Source: Roseomonas genomospecies 6
Lineage (GTDB): Bacteria > Pseudomonadota > Alphaproteobacteria > Azospirillales > Azospirillaceae
Reading direction: 5' to 3'
NCBI RefSeq assembly: GCF_008365375.1
Contig: NZ_QOKW01000005.1
Span: 248,001-312,000 of the forward strand
DNA: 64,000 bases
The position numbers and the translations under genes are program-made. Shown one piece after another: positions 37,659 through 45,583 of the stretch. Within the stretch, counting starts at the first letter, position 1; each line of letters opens with the position of its first letter. The notes below the pieces were generated by a model, which did no database searches, had not been told where the DNA came from, and worked only from the letters and a program-made list of their open reading frames with translations.

Positions 37659-39494
37659 TCACGCCATCGAGTTCACCGTCTCGGTGCTCTGGCGGGCGCC
37701 GCTCGCCTCGTCCGGGATCTCGACCAGGAAGATGGCGCCCCGGCCCGGACGCGACAGCACCCGCACCCGGTAGCCGAGCAGGCGGCTGAGCCGCGCCACG
37801 GTCGCGAGGCCGAGGCCGAGGCCCTTGCGCCGGTCGCGCTCCGGATTGCCGATCTGGTAGAAGTCCTCGAAGATCAGGTGAAGCCGGTCCTGCGGGATGC
37901 CGGGGCCGGTGTCCTGCACCTTGATGGCGGTGAAGCCGCGCGCCTGCCGGCAGGTGACCCGGATCGTGCCGCTGTGCGTGTATTTCAGCGCGTTGTTCAG
38001 CAGGTTGCGCACGATCCGTTCCAGCATGGCCGGGTCGGTCGTCACGCGGGCGCCGCTGCAGGTCACGCGGAATTCCAGCCCCTTGCCCGCCGCCTCCAGC
38101 CGGCCTTCCTCGCAGATGCGTTCCAGGAAGACGGGCAGGTCCAGTTCGCCGAGCTGCGGGCTGATCACGCCGGTCTCCAGCATGGCGATGTCCATCAGCG
38201 AGTTCAGCAGACGCTGGGTCGCCTCGAACCCGTCGCGGGCGGCGTCCACCAGCTTGCGCAGAGGCGGCTCCTCCACCCGTTCGCCGATCATGTGCAGATA
38301 GATGCCCAGCGTCTGGAGCGGCTGGCGCAGGTCGTGGCTGGCCGCGGCCAGGAAGCGCGACTTGGCGGCGTTGGCCTGCTCCGCCTCCGCGCGCGCGCGG
38401 GCCAGCGCGTCGTAGCTGCGGCGCAGCTCCGCCATGCGGTCGCGGTCCTGGAGCACCGAATTGACGGTGGCGACCAGAAGCAGCGTGATGATGAGCCCGG
38501 CGAACAGAACCGCCCGCGGCGTGGCGCTGGCCACGCTCGCTTCGAAGGCATGGGTGCCGGACAGGACCAGCGTCCAGGGGCGCCCGAACACGTCGATGCG
38601 GCGGATGTCCTGGAAGGCGGCCCGGCGGTCGGGCGCGGAATCGAACATCAGCGAGTCCGGCGTGGCCTCCCCCCCGTCATGGACGCGGATGTCCAGCAGC
38701 TCCGAGGCGCCCTGGCCCATGATGCTGCGCATCAGGTCATGCGCGCGGAAGGGGCTGTAGACGAAGCCGAGCAGCGCCTCCCGGCGGTCGTCGGCGGTGG
38801 TCAGCGGCCGGTGCTGGTCGTAGACGGGGACGTACATGAGGAAGCCGGGCTGGACGTCCCGGTCGGTTTCCTGCACCAACCGCAGCCGGGCGGTGGCCGC
38901 CGCGGCACCGCTGGTGCGGGCGCGCTCCATGGCGGCGCGGCGCGTGTCATCGGCGTGCATGTCGAACCCGAAGGCCCGCAGGTTGCGGCTGGCGAAGGGC
39001 TCGATGTAGACGATCGGGAAATATTCGGGGCGTTCGCCCTCCGGCATCACGCGGTAGCTGTAGAAGCCCGCGGCGTGCAGCGCCGCCTCGTGCTGTTCCC
39101 GGTCGGCGGCCTTCACGCGCCGGGCATAGCCGATGGCCTGGATGCCGGGATAGCGGTCCTCCACATGCAGGCCGGTGACGTAGGCGCGCCATTCCGTGCG
39201 GCTGACCTGCCCGCCGCCCGCGTCCACCATCGCCGCGGCGCCTTGGAGCATCTGTTCGTAGGTGTCGAGCCGGGCCGTGATGTCGCCGGTCAGGTCGCGG
39301 GCCAGCGCGCGGAAGCGCGCCTCCGCCAGCCGCTGGTTCTGTTCGGTCAGCAGCAGCCAGGCAAGGCCGGTCAGCAGCAGCCCCAGCCCGAACACCACCC
39401 AGCTTTCCCAGGACCGGAACAGCCGCCCGTCGGGAGCGGCGTCGCGGGCGCGCCTCGGCTCCGGCGATGCCGGCTGCGGTAAGGGATCGTCCAT
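37659..39494 (-). CDS. CHASE-domain sensor histidine kinase
   Basis: 611 residues: TM1 near 29-50, an extracytoplasmic CHASE domain (about 60-290; YPGIQAIGYARRV, YFPIVYIEPF and GFDMHADDTRRAAMERAR are its typical segments), TM2 near 315-337, a coiled coil, then the HisKA dimerisation domain with phospho-acceptor His in AAASHDLRQPLQTLGIYLHM near 375. The HATPase has N-box RNLLNNALKYT, DTGPGI and GLGLGLA. The stimulus is unknown. The ATG at 39494 follows GAGGGG; a GTG at 39512 would overlap the response-regulator stop (GTGA). Confidence 0.92.
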   Translation of the reverse strand: MDDPLPQPASPEPRRARDAAPDGRLFRSWESWVVFGLGLLLTGLAWLLLTEQNQRLAEARFRALARDLTGDITARLDTYEQMLQGAAAMVDAGGGQVSRTEWRAYVTGLHVEDRYPGIQAIGYARRVKAADREQHEAALHAAGFYSYRVMPEGERPEYFPIVYIEPFASRNLRAFGFDMHADDTRRAAMERARTSGAAAATARLRLVQETDRDVQPGFLMYVPVYDQHRPLTTADDRREALLGFVYSPFRAHDLMRSIMGQGASELLDIRVHDGGEATPDSLMFDSAPDRRAAFQDIRRIDVFGRPWTLVLSGTHAFEASVASATPRAVLFAGLIITLLLVATVNSVLQDRDRMAELRRSYDALARARAEAEQANAAKSRFLAAASHDLRQPLQTLGIYLHMIGERVEEPPLRKLVDAARDGFEATQRLLNSLMDIAMLETGVISPQLGELDLPVFLERICEEGRLEAAGKGLEFRVTCSGARVTTDPAMLERIVRNLLNNALKYTHSGTIRVTCRQARGFTAIKVQDTGPGIPQDRLHLIFEDFYQIGNPERDRRKGLGLGLATVARLSRLLGYRVRVLSRPGRGAIFLVEIPDEASGARQSTETVNSMA

Positions 39495-39508
39495 GACGGT
39501 CCGGCCCC

Positions 39509-40000
39509 TCACGCCGTGCCGGCGGGCTGCTCCCGCAGGACCTTGGTCAGGACGGCCTGAAGATGGGGCGGCAGCACCGGCTTCTGCAGAACCGTCAGCC
39601 CGCGGGCGCGCGCGTCGCGCAGCCCTTCGGTGGAGGTGTCGCCGGTGATGATGACGCCCGGCACCTCGGCCCCGGCCTCCGCCCGGATGCGGTCGATGGC
39701 CTGCACGCCGGTGCGTCCCTCGCGCAGGCGGTAATCGGCCAGAATGACGTGGGGCGTCTCCCCGGCGGTGGACAGGCGGTCGACGGCCTCGCCCTCGCTT
39801 TCGGCGGTGACGACCCGATACCCCCACATCTCCAGCAGAAGATCCAGGGCCTGCAGAACCGTCCGCTCGTCGTCGATCACCATCACGAGCTTGTCGGCCA
39901 CGAGCTTGTCGGCCACAAGCCTGTCGAGCCCCGGCTTGTTGGGTGCGAGCTTGTTCCGGTTGTCGTCACCCGCGGGAGTCACGGTTTCCAATCCATCCAT
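39509..40000 (-). CDS. Single-domain response regulator, partner of the CHASE kinase
   Basis: 163 residues: a receiver domain with acidic pair IDDE near 43, phospho-acceptor Asp in ILADYRLREGRTG near 88, Thr in ITGDTS near 118 and Lys in LQKPVLPP near 137. There is no output domain, so it probably acts by protein contact. The N-terminus has a repeated VADKL made by a 15-base tandem duplication in the DNA (39893-39930). It is transcribed just ahead of the kinase and may be coupled to it. Confidence 0.9.
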   Translation of the reverse strand: MDGLETVTPAGDDNRNKLAPNKPGLDRLVADKLVADKLVMVIDDERTVLQALDLLLEMWGYRVVTAESEGEAVDRLSTAGETPHVILADYRLREGRTGVQAIDRIRAEAGAEVPGVIITGDTSTEGLRDARARGLTVLQKPVLPPHLQAVLTKVLREQPAGTA

Positions 40001-40110
40001 TCAGAAGGGCCGGTGATCGTGCAGATCAACAGGCGAACAGCCAGAAAAGAGTATCGCACCCGTGAGGCGGGCGCCATGGGACGGGGCGGCTGTGTAGCAC
40101 AGACATTGGT

Positions 40111-40139
40111 TTGTTCGGTCAGTACATTTGTCCTATTAC
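40111..40139 (+). promoter_or_regulatory. Possible promoter for cimA
   Basis: TTGTTC, 17-base spacer, TATTAC inside the 295-base gap between the divergent response-regulator and cimA genes, about 155 bases before cimA. This implies a long leader, in which I see no clear riboswitch or leader peptide. Confidence 0.35.
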
Positions 40140-40295
40140 CTCCATTGCGTGCCTGTGAGCGGCGCGGCAAAGCCTCGCATTCATAGCGCTTCCCATCAAA
40201 AGCATTGAGATGCCGGAGCGCATCGTCCATTCTTCCGGCCCTTCGGACAGTCCTATGACCTTCCTCAGGACGAGCACTATTTTCGGGCGGCGGCA

Positions 40296-41900
40296 ATGAC
40301 GGGCGAACGCATCTATCTGTACGACACCACGCTGCGCGACGGAGCGCAGACCCAGGACGTGGATTTCTCCGTCGCCGACAAGATCGCCATCGCCCGCGAT
40401 CTCGACCGTCTGGGCATCGACTATGTGGAAGGCGGCTGGCCCGGCGCCAACCCGACCGACGACCAGTTCTTCGCCGAGGCGCCGGATCTCGCCCGTTCCA
40501 CCTTCACCGCCTTCGGCATGACCCGCCGTCCGGGCCGCAGCACCGCCAACGACCCGCAGCTCGCCGTCCTGATCCAGTCCAAGGCGCGGGCGGTCTGCAT
40601 CGTCGGCAAGACCTGGGATTTCCATGTGGACGTGGCGCTGGCCATCCCGCGGGAGGAGAACCTCGAGCTGATCGCCGACAGCATCGCCGCGCTGAAGGCC
40701 GCCAAGGGCGAGGCGCTGTTCGACGCGGAGCATTTCTTCGACGGCTACAAGCGCAACCCGGCCTACGCCGCCTCCTGCATCAGGGCCGCCTATGAGGCGG
40801 GCGCGCGCTGGGTCGTGCTGTGCGACACCAACGGCGGCACGCTGCCGCACGAAATCGACGAGATCGTCCGCCGGGTGATCGAGGAGCATGGCATCCCCGG
40901 CGACCGGCTGGGCATCCACTGCCACAACGACACCGAGAACGCCGTCGCCAACTCGCTGGCCGCGGTGCGGGCCGGGGTGCGGATGGTGCAGGGGACGATC
41001 AACGGGCTGGGCGAGCGCTGCGGCAACGCCAACCTCGTGTCCCTGATCCCGTCGCTGATGCTGAAGATGGGCTACGACGTCGGCATCAGGCCCGCCGACT
41101 TGCCGCTTCTGACCGAGATCAGCCGCAAGTTCGACGAGCGGCTGAACCGCGCGCCCAACCGCCACGCCCCCTACGTCGGTTCCAGCGCCTTCGCCCACAA
41201 GGGCGGGCTGCACGTTTCCGCCGTGGAGAAGGACCCGTCCTCCTACGAGCATGTGGAGCCGGAGTCGGTCGGCAACCGCCGCCAGATCGTCATGTCGGAC
41301 CAGGCGGGCCGCTCCAACGTCATCGCGCGGCTGCGCGAGATGGGCATGACCGTGGACCCGAAGGACGAGCGGCTGAACCGCCTGCTCGACCTCGTGAAGC
41401 AGCGCGACACCGAGGGCTACGCCTACGACACCGCCGAGGCCAGCTTCGAGCTGCTGGTCCGCCGCGAGCTGGGCGAGGTGCCGGACTATTTCACCCTGAA
41501 GCGCTTCCACGTCACCGACGAGCGCCGTTACAACGCCAAGGGCGAGCTGGTGGTGGAGTCCGAGGCCGTCGTCCGCGTGAAGATCGGCGGCAAGGAGTAT
41601 CACGAGGTGGCGTCGGGCAACGGCCCGGTGAACGCGCTGGACACCGCGATGCGCAAGGCGCTGGAGCCGCTCTATCCGTTGCTGGACGGGGTGAAGCTGT
41701 CCGACTACCGCGTGCGCATCCTGGCGGCCAAGGACGGCACAGGCGCCATGCCGCGCGTGCTGATCCGCTCGCGCAACGGCGACGGGCAGGAATGGTCCAC
41801 GCTGGGCGTCTCCACCAACATCATCGAGGCGTCGATGGAAGCGCTGGTGGACAGCTACACCTTCAAGCTGTTCAAGGGAGGAGCGGCGGCGCGGGGGTGA
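40296..41900 (+). CDS. cimA: (R)-citramalate synthase
   Basis: Condenses acetyl-CoA and pyruvate to citramalate, a threonine-independent route to isoleucine. 534 residues. TIM-barrel signature YLYDTTLRDGAQTQDVDFSV at the start, GGWPGANPTDDQFF near 47, LCDTNGGTLPHEI near 175, HCHNDTENAVANSLAAV near 210 and GERCGNANL near 240. The C-terminal LeuA-dimer regulatory domain (about 390-525) probably binds isoleucine. Homocitrate synthase or isopropylmalate synthase were considered; the DGAQTQ and WPGANPTD motifs and length fit the CimA branch better. Confidence 0.88.
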   Translation: MTGERIYLYDTTLRDGAQTQDVDFSVADKIAIARDLDRLGIDYVEGGWPGANPTDDQFFAEAPDLARSTFTAFGMTRRPGRSTANDPQLAVLIQSKARAVCIVGKTWDFHVDVALAIPREENLELIADSIAALKAAKGEALFDAEHFFDGYKRNPAYAASCIRAAYEAGARWVVLCDTNGGTLPHEIDEIVRRVIEEHGIPGDRLGIHCHNDTENAVANSLAAVRAGVRMVQGTINGLGERCGNANLVSLIPSLMLKMGYDVGIRPADLPLLTEISRKFDERLNRAPNRHAPYVGSSAFAHKGGLHVSAVEKDPSSYEHVEPESVGNRRQIVMSDQAGRSNVIARLREMGMTVDPKDERLNRLLDLVKQRDTEGYAYDTAEASFELLVRRELGEVPDYFTLKRFHVTDERRYNAKGELVVESEAVVRVKIGGKEYHEVASGNGPVNALDTAMRKALEPLYPLLDGVKLSDYRVRILAAKDGTGAMPRVLIRSRNGDGQEWSTLGVSTNIIEASMEALVDSYTFKLFKGGAAARG

Positions 41901-41936
41901 CCGTTCTTGGCGGAGTGTCGCTTTGTGGGCCGGGAA

Positions 41937-42050
41937 CCACAAAGACACGAAGACACGAAGATTTTCACGAAGAGGCTTGCGCCCGCCGACGCTCCGGCGC
42001 AGGGCGACAGGCTTTGTGAATATCTTTGTGTCCTTCGTGTCTTTGTGGTG
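41937..42050. repeat. Long palindrome of ACACGAAG units between cimA and trmJ
   Basis: About 113 bases folding end to end. The left arm starts CCACAAAGACACGAAGACAC and the right arm is its complement, with one extra base and two mismatches over 32 positions. A GC-rich inner hairpin lies around CGCCGACGCTCCGGCG. No coding potential. Unit structure is like the 13.4 kb element. Confidence 0.7.
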
Positions 42051-42114
42051 AAAATCCGCCGGCGCCCAAGGCGCGTTAACCGTCCGACGACACACCACGC
42101 ACTGTTTTGAACCG

Positions 42115-42885
42115 ATGACCTCCGGCAAAGACCCCAACCGGCCCTCCGTCCTGGGCGGCCCGACCATCATCCTCGTGCAGCCCCAGCTCGGCGAGAACAT
42201 CGGCGCCTGCGCGCGGGCCATGCTGAATTGTGGACTGACCGAGCTGCGTCTGGTGAAGCCGCGCGACGGCTGGCCGAACGAGAAGGCGGTGGCCGCGGCG
42301 TCGGGCGCCGATCCGGTGCTGGACGGGGCGAAGCTCTACGACACGACGGCGGAGGCCGTGGCCGACCTGAACGTGGTCTTCGCCACCACCGTCCGCACCC
42401 GCGGGATGATCCAGGAGTTCATCACCCCGCGCGTTGCCGCGACGGAACTGCGCGCCCATTTCGACGCCGGGCACAAGACGGGCGTGCTGTTCGGGCCGGA
42501 GCGCACCGGGCTGGTCAACGACGACCTGACCCTGGCGGAGAAGCTCATCACGGTGCCGCTGAACCCGTCCTTCTCCTCGCTCAATCTGGCTCAGGCGGTC
42601 CTGCTGATCGGCTATGAGTGGTTCCAGACCGGGGAGACTCCGCCGGACCGCGTGCTGCACACCGGCCAGACCCGCCCGGCGACCAAGGCGGAGCTTCTGA
42701 ACTTCTTCGAGCATCTGGAAGGCGACCTGGACCGCACCGGTTTCTTCACGACGCCGGAGAAGCGCCCCTCCATGGTCCGCACGCTGCGCAACGCCATCGA
42801 GCGGATGCAGATGACCGAGCAGGAGGTCCGCACCTTCCACGGCGTCATCGCCGCGCTGACCGGACGACGCAAGGGCGAAGCGTAA
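42115..42885 (+). CDS. trmJ: tRNA (cytidine/uridine-32-2'-O-)-methyltransferase TrmJ
   Basis: SpoU-class SPOUT methyltransferase for ribose 32 of tRNA anticodon loops. 256 residues: IILVQPQLGENIGACARAML near residue 18 (motif 1 with the Asn/Arg pair), VLFGPERTGLVNDDL near 123 (motif 2) and PLNPSFSSLNLAQAVLLIGY near 148 (motif 3). The C-terminal helical extension (LLNFFEHLEGDLDRTGFF) is TrmJ-specific. The start ATG at 42115 has only a weak ribosome site. Confidence 0.93.
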   Translation: MTSGKDPNRPSVLGGPTIILVQPQLGENIGACARAMLNCGLTELRLVKPRDGWPNEKAVAAASGADPVLDGAKLYDTTAEAVADLNVVFATTVRTRGMIQEFITPRVAATELRAHFDAGHKTGVLFGPERTGLVNDDLTLAEKLITVPLNPSFSSLNLAQAVLLIGYEWFQTGETPPDRVLHTGQTRPATKAELLNFFEHLEGDLDRTGFFTTPEKRPSMVRTLRNAIERMQMTEQEVRTFHGVIAALTGRRKGEA

Positions 42886-42939
42886 CCCCGCCCCTTAGTT
42901 CTTCCCTTCCGGGGCGTATCGCGGCCTATACTGCCCCGC

Positions 42940-43653
42940 ATGGAATACACCCTGCAGCATATGGACGTCGGCCTCGTCCTGCTCGACGGTGATCGGCGCG
43001 TGGTGTCGGTCAACGCCGCGGTCGGGCGGATGCTGGGCCGCGACCGTCCGCTGCTGGGCGCCAGCCTGCACGACCTGCATCCACCGGGAAGCCGCGCGAA
43101 GGTGGAGCTTCTGCTGGCCGCGGCGCATGACCCGGATTCGCCGGCGGTGGCAAGCTCCATGATGGTGGCGCTGCCCGGACGGACCATCGTGGTGAAGGCC
43201 ACCGCGCTCCCGTCCGGCGGCGGGGCCGCGCTGGCCCTGATGCTGTTCGAGGTGAACGGGAAAACGCTTCCGGAGCCGGTCGCTCCGCCGCCCGCCGACG
43301 CGGCGCCCGAACCCGCCCCGCCGCTGGTGAAGCTGCCGATCACGACGCGCCAGGGCGTGGTGCTGATCGACCCCGCCGACGCGGTTTATGTGCAGGCCGA
43401 CGGCCACTACACGCGGGTTCACACGGCGGATGGGGCCTTCTTCTGCTCCCTGTCCCTGTCGGAGTTGGAGGCGCGGCTGGACGGGCGGCAGTTTGTGCGG
43501 GCGCACCGCCGCTATCTGGTGAATCTGCGCCATGCCCAGGGCATCGACCGCAGCGACGGAGGGGCCGCCTTCATCATGGCCGCTCCCGGTTCCCCCCGCG
43601 TTCCCATCAGCCGCGGGCGCATCGAGCGGCTGAAGAAGCTGCTGGCGCTCTGA
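42940..43653 (+). CDS. PAS-LytTR transcription regulator, RcoM-like (candidate heme CO sensor)
   Basis: 237 residues. N-terminal PAS domain (about 5-110), Pro/Ala linker, then a LytTR DNA-binding domain (about 128-235; VYVQADGHYTRVHTADGAFF, QFVRAHRRYLVNLRH and VPISRGRIERLKKLL). This is the architecture of RcoM, a one-component CO regulator with heme ligands His74 and Met104 in the Burkholderia protein. The matching segments here are LHPPGSRAKVELLLA (His47) and SMMVALPGR (Met74/75), the same relative positions. It lies just upstream of the cowN region, which supports a CO role. A TATACT lies 8 bases before the ATG, so a leaderless mRNA is possible. Heme binding is inferred. Confidence 0.75.
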   Translation: MEYTLQHMDVGLVLLDGDRRVVSVNAAVGRMLGRDRPLLGASLHDLHPPGSRAKVELLLAAAHDPDSPAVASSMMVALPGRTIVVKATALPSGGGAALALMLFEVNGKTLPEPVAPPPADAAPEPAPPLVKLPITTRQGVVLIDPADAVYVQADGHYTRVHTADGAFFCSLSLSELEARLDGRQFVRAHRRYLVNLRHAQGIDRSDGGAAFIMAAPGSPRVPISRGRIERLKKLLAL

Positions 43654-43812
43654 AGCCTTTCCCCTCACGCGCATCAGGGTTGTTTCCGCCGCCTTGTGAC
43701 ATCCCGCGTCGGTTGATCCGCCTCAATCGCCCTGCCCCGCCGTGGGCGTAGAACAGGGCCATGGCCGGCGTCCGCATGGGGCGGGCGCCACGATGACGAG
43801 GGAGATAAGGCC

Positions 43813-44025
43813 ATGGCTTTCCTGGACGACGACCACGCCTATGTGGACCAGCTTGTCGTGGAGTATTACGGCGACCGCCTTGCCGGGCTGGCGCCGGACC
43901 GCCTTGCCGCCCTGCACGAGCTTTTCGGCGAGGTGATGTGGCACGAGGGGATCGAGGCGCTGACCCCGCACCGGCTCGACGCGCTTCTTGAGTTCACCGC
44001 GGAAGAGTTGCCGCACGCCGCGTAA
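43813..44025 (+). CDS. Small hypothetical protein between the RcoM-like gene and cowN
   Basis: 70 residues, acidic and probably all-helical (AYVDQLVVEYYGDRLAGLAP, ALHELFGEVMWHEGIEALTP, DALLEFTAEELPHAA). No membrane span and no cysteine. A clear ribosome site GGGAGAT precedes the ATG at 43813. I do not recognise a family. Its position upstream of cowN on the same strand suggests co-expression with it. Confidence 0.7.
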   Translation: MAFLDDDHAYVDQLVVEYYGDRLAGLAPDRLAALHELFGEVMWHEGIEALTPHRLDALLEFTAEELPHAA

Positions 44026-44163
44026 GTGGTGAGCGCGAACCATTCGCGCAAAGCACCCGCCATTCACGCCGCCCGCCCGCCGTTCGTGCAGAGGGTCTTG
44101 TCCCTGGACCCGCCGTCCGCGATGAGAAAGGTCACCGCCGCCTCATCCGTGGGAAACACGACC

Positions 44164-44460
44164 GTGGACGCAACCGACACCCCCGACCGCTACGTCTCCT
44201 TCAAGGGCATCGACTGCGAGGGCAACTCCCGCCGCATCATCGAGCGCCTGTACATGCACATCGACGACCCGGCCAAGACCAACGCCTTCTGGGAGCGTTT
44301 CCGGGCGAAGCTGGCCGTGGCCGACGATCCGTTGAAGCGTCAGGCGGACGGGCTGTGCCTGCTCTGCGCCAACGTCTATTACATCTCCGACCTGTTCGAA
44401 GAGCATGAGGACGAGGAAGGGCTGGCGATGCTGCGCAAGCTCGAGGACGAGTGCTGCTGA
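44164..44460 (+). CDS. cowN: CowN, sustains nitrogen fixation in the presence of carbon monoxide
   Basis: 98 residues from the GTG at 44164. The core DRYVSFKGIDCEGNSRRIIE, followed by HIDDPAKTNAFWERFRAKL and DGLCLLCANVYYISDLFEEH, is the CowN signature. CowN was described in Rhodospirillum rubrum as letting cells grow on N2 despite CO, by protecting Mo nitrogenase. The GTG is chosen because GGGAA lies about 8 bases before it; an ATG at 44122 would add 14 residues. No sigma-54/NifA site is visible, so control may be by the RcoM-like protein. Confidence 0.93.
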   Translation: MDATDTPDRYVSFKGIDCEGNSRRIIERLYMHIDDPAKTNAFWERFRAKLAVADDPLKRQADGLCLLCANVYYISDLFEEHEDEEGLAMLRKLEDECC

Positions 44461-44483
44461 CGCGCAGCTTTGGACTCATTGGT

Positions 44484-44511
44484 TTGACAAGGCGCGCCGA
44501 ATCCGTATAGT
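44484..44511 (+). promoter_or_regulatory. Strong sigma-70 promoter of rpsD
   Basis: TTGACA (44484-44489), 16-base spacer, TATAGT (44506-44511), beginning 24 bases after the cowN stop and about 110 bases before rpsD. Near-consensus. Confidence 0.8.
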
Positions 44512-44622
44512 GCGCGCCTTCACTCCTGGGAAAGCGGGCGTGCCTCTTGTTTGCGCCCCGTCCGCGGCCTGTTCCGCGGAACTACCGGGACAAAACCAAC
44601 TCGTGTTTCATCGAGGACCAAA

Positions 44623-45237
44623 ATGGCCAAGCGTCAACAGTCCAAGTACAAGATCGACCGCCGCCTCGGCGTAAACCTCTGGGGCCGCGGCAAGTCGCCG
44701 ATCAACAAGCGTGAGTATGGCCCGGGCCAGCACGGCCAGCGCCGCAAGAAGCCGTCCGACTACGGCCTGCAGCTCATGGCGAAGCAGAAGCTGAAGGGCT
44801 ACTACGGCAACATCGGCGAGAAGCAGTTCCGCCGCATCTACGCCGAGGCCGTGCGCCGCAAGGGCGACACCGGCGAGAACCTGGTGGGCCTGCTGGAGCG
44901 CCGCCTGGACGCGGTGGTCTACCGCATGAAGTTCGCGCCGACCCCGTTCGCCGCGCGCCAGATCATCAACCACGGCCACATCCTGGTCAACGGCCGCCGC
45001 CTGAACATCCCGTCGGCCCAGATCAAGGAAGGCGACACCATCGAGGTGCGCGCCAAGTCCAAGCAGATGGCCCTCATCCTGGAGGCCGCCGCCTCGGGTG
45101 AGCGCGACACCCCGGACTATCTGGAAGTCGACACGGGCGCCCTGAAGGGCCGCTTCGTCCGCGTCCCGCTGCTGGCCGACATTCCGTACCCGGTCCAGAT
45201 GGAACCGAACCTGGTCGTCGAGTTCTACTCGCGCTGA
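44623..45237 (+). CDS. rpsD: 30S ribosomal protein uS4
   Basis: 204 residues, primary 16S rRNA binder. N-terminal [20 protein letters not shown] near residue 9, [20 protein letters not shown] near 35 and the S4 RNA-binding domain ([20 protein letters not shown], then [10 protein letters not shown]). No N-terminal zinc cysteines, as usual in alphaproteobacteria. It stands alone with its own promoter and terminator. The open frame continues upstream, but the family begins at MAKR. Confidence 0.98.
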   Translation: MAKRQQSKYKIDRRLGVNLWGRGKSPINKREYGPGQHGQRRKKPSDYGLQLMAKQKLKGYYGNIGEKQFRRIYAEAVRRKGDTGENLVGLLERRLDAVVYRMKFAPTPFAARQIINHGHILVNGRRLNIPSAQIKEGDTIEVRAKSKQMALILEAAASGERDTPDYLEVDTGALKGRFVRVPLLADIPYPVQMEPNLVVEFYSR

Positions 45238-45260
45238 CCGTTCGGCCCAGCCGACACAAG

Positions 45261-45290
45261 AAAGGCCGCGCCTCCGGGCGCGGCCTTTTT
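45261..45290 (+). terminator. Rho-independent terminator of rpsD
   Basis: Stem AAAGGCCGCGCC/GGCGCGGCCTTT with a 4-base loop and T-run, 24 bases after the rpsD stop. Confidence 0.9.
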
Positions 45291-45358
45291 CGTTTGGGGG
45301 TTGGGCGGTCGCCGCGGCCGGTGCTACTGTCATGGAGCATCGGGCGACGGAGACGGCA

Positions 45359-45583
45359 ATGCACATCTCGCGGCTGGCCGCCGACAACATGGCTCTGATT
45401 CCCCAGGAAGTCCGCGACGCCTTGGGCTTGAAGGAAGGCGACCCGATCCTGTTCTCCGTGAGGGACGGGCAGGCCGTGATCCGCAAAGCGCCTGTGGTCG
45501 ATACCGTCTATCTGCGATCGCTTGAAGGCAGCCTCTCGGAATGGACCTCGCCGGAGGACGACGAGGCGTTCGATGATCTTTGA
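45359..45583 (+). CDS. AbrB/SpoVT-type antitoxin
   Basis: 74 residues. N-terminal swapped-hairpin AbrB domain (MALIPQEVRDALGLKEGDPI, then FSVRDGQAVIRKAP) that would bind DNA, and an acidic C-terminal tail (WTSPEDDEAFDDL) that would block the toxin. The ATG at 45359 with GGAG six bases before is chosen over an ATG nine codons upstream. The stop overlaps the toxin start by 11 bases, the usual toxin-antitoxin coupling. The operon probably represses itself. Confidence 0.82.
   Translation: MHISRLAADNMALIPQEVRDALGLKEGDPILFSVRDGQAVIRKAPVVDTVYLRSLEGSLSEWTSPEDDEAFDDL

Noticed and set aside
40296..41900. Homocitrate synthase (NifV) for nitrogenase cofactor
   Set aside because: The C-terminal LeuA regulatory domain and CimA motifs do not fit NifV, which is shorter.
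40119..42221. 700-codon minus-strand frame opposite cimA
   Set aside because: Shadow of cimA; composition is low-complexity and cimA is clearly the real gene.
44026..44163. Sigma-54 (-24/-12) promoter or NifA site before cowN
   Set aside because: No GG-N10-GC element and no TGT-N10-ACA element could be placed convincingly.
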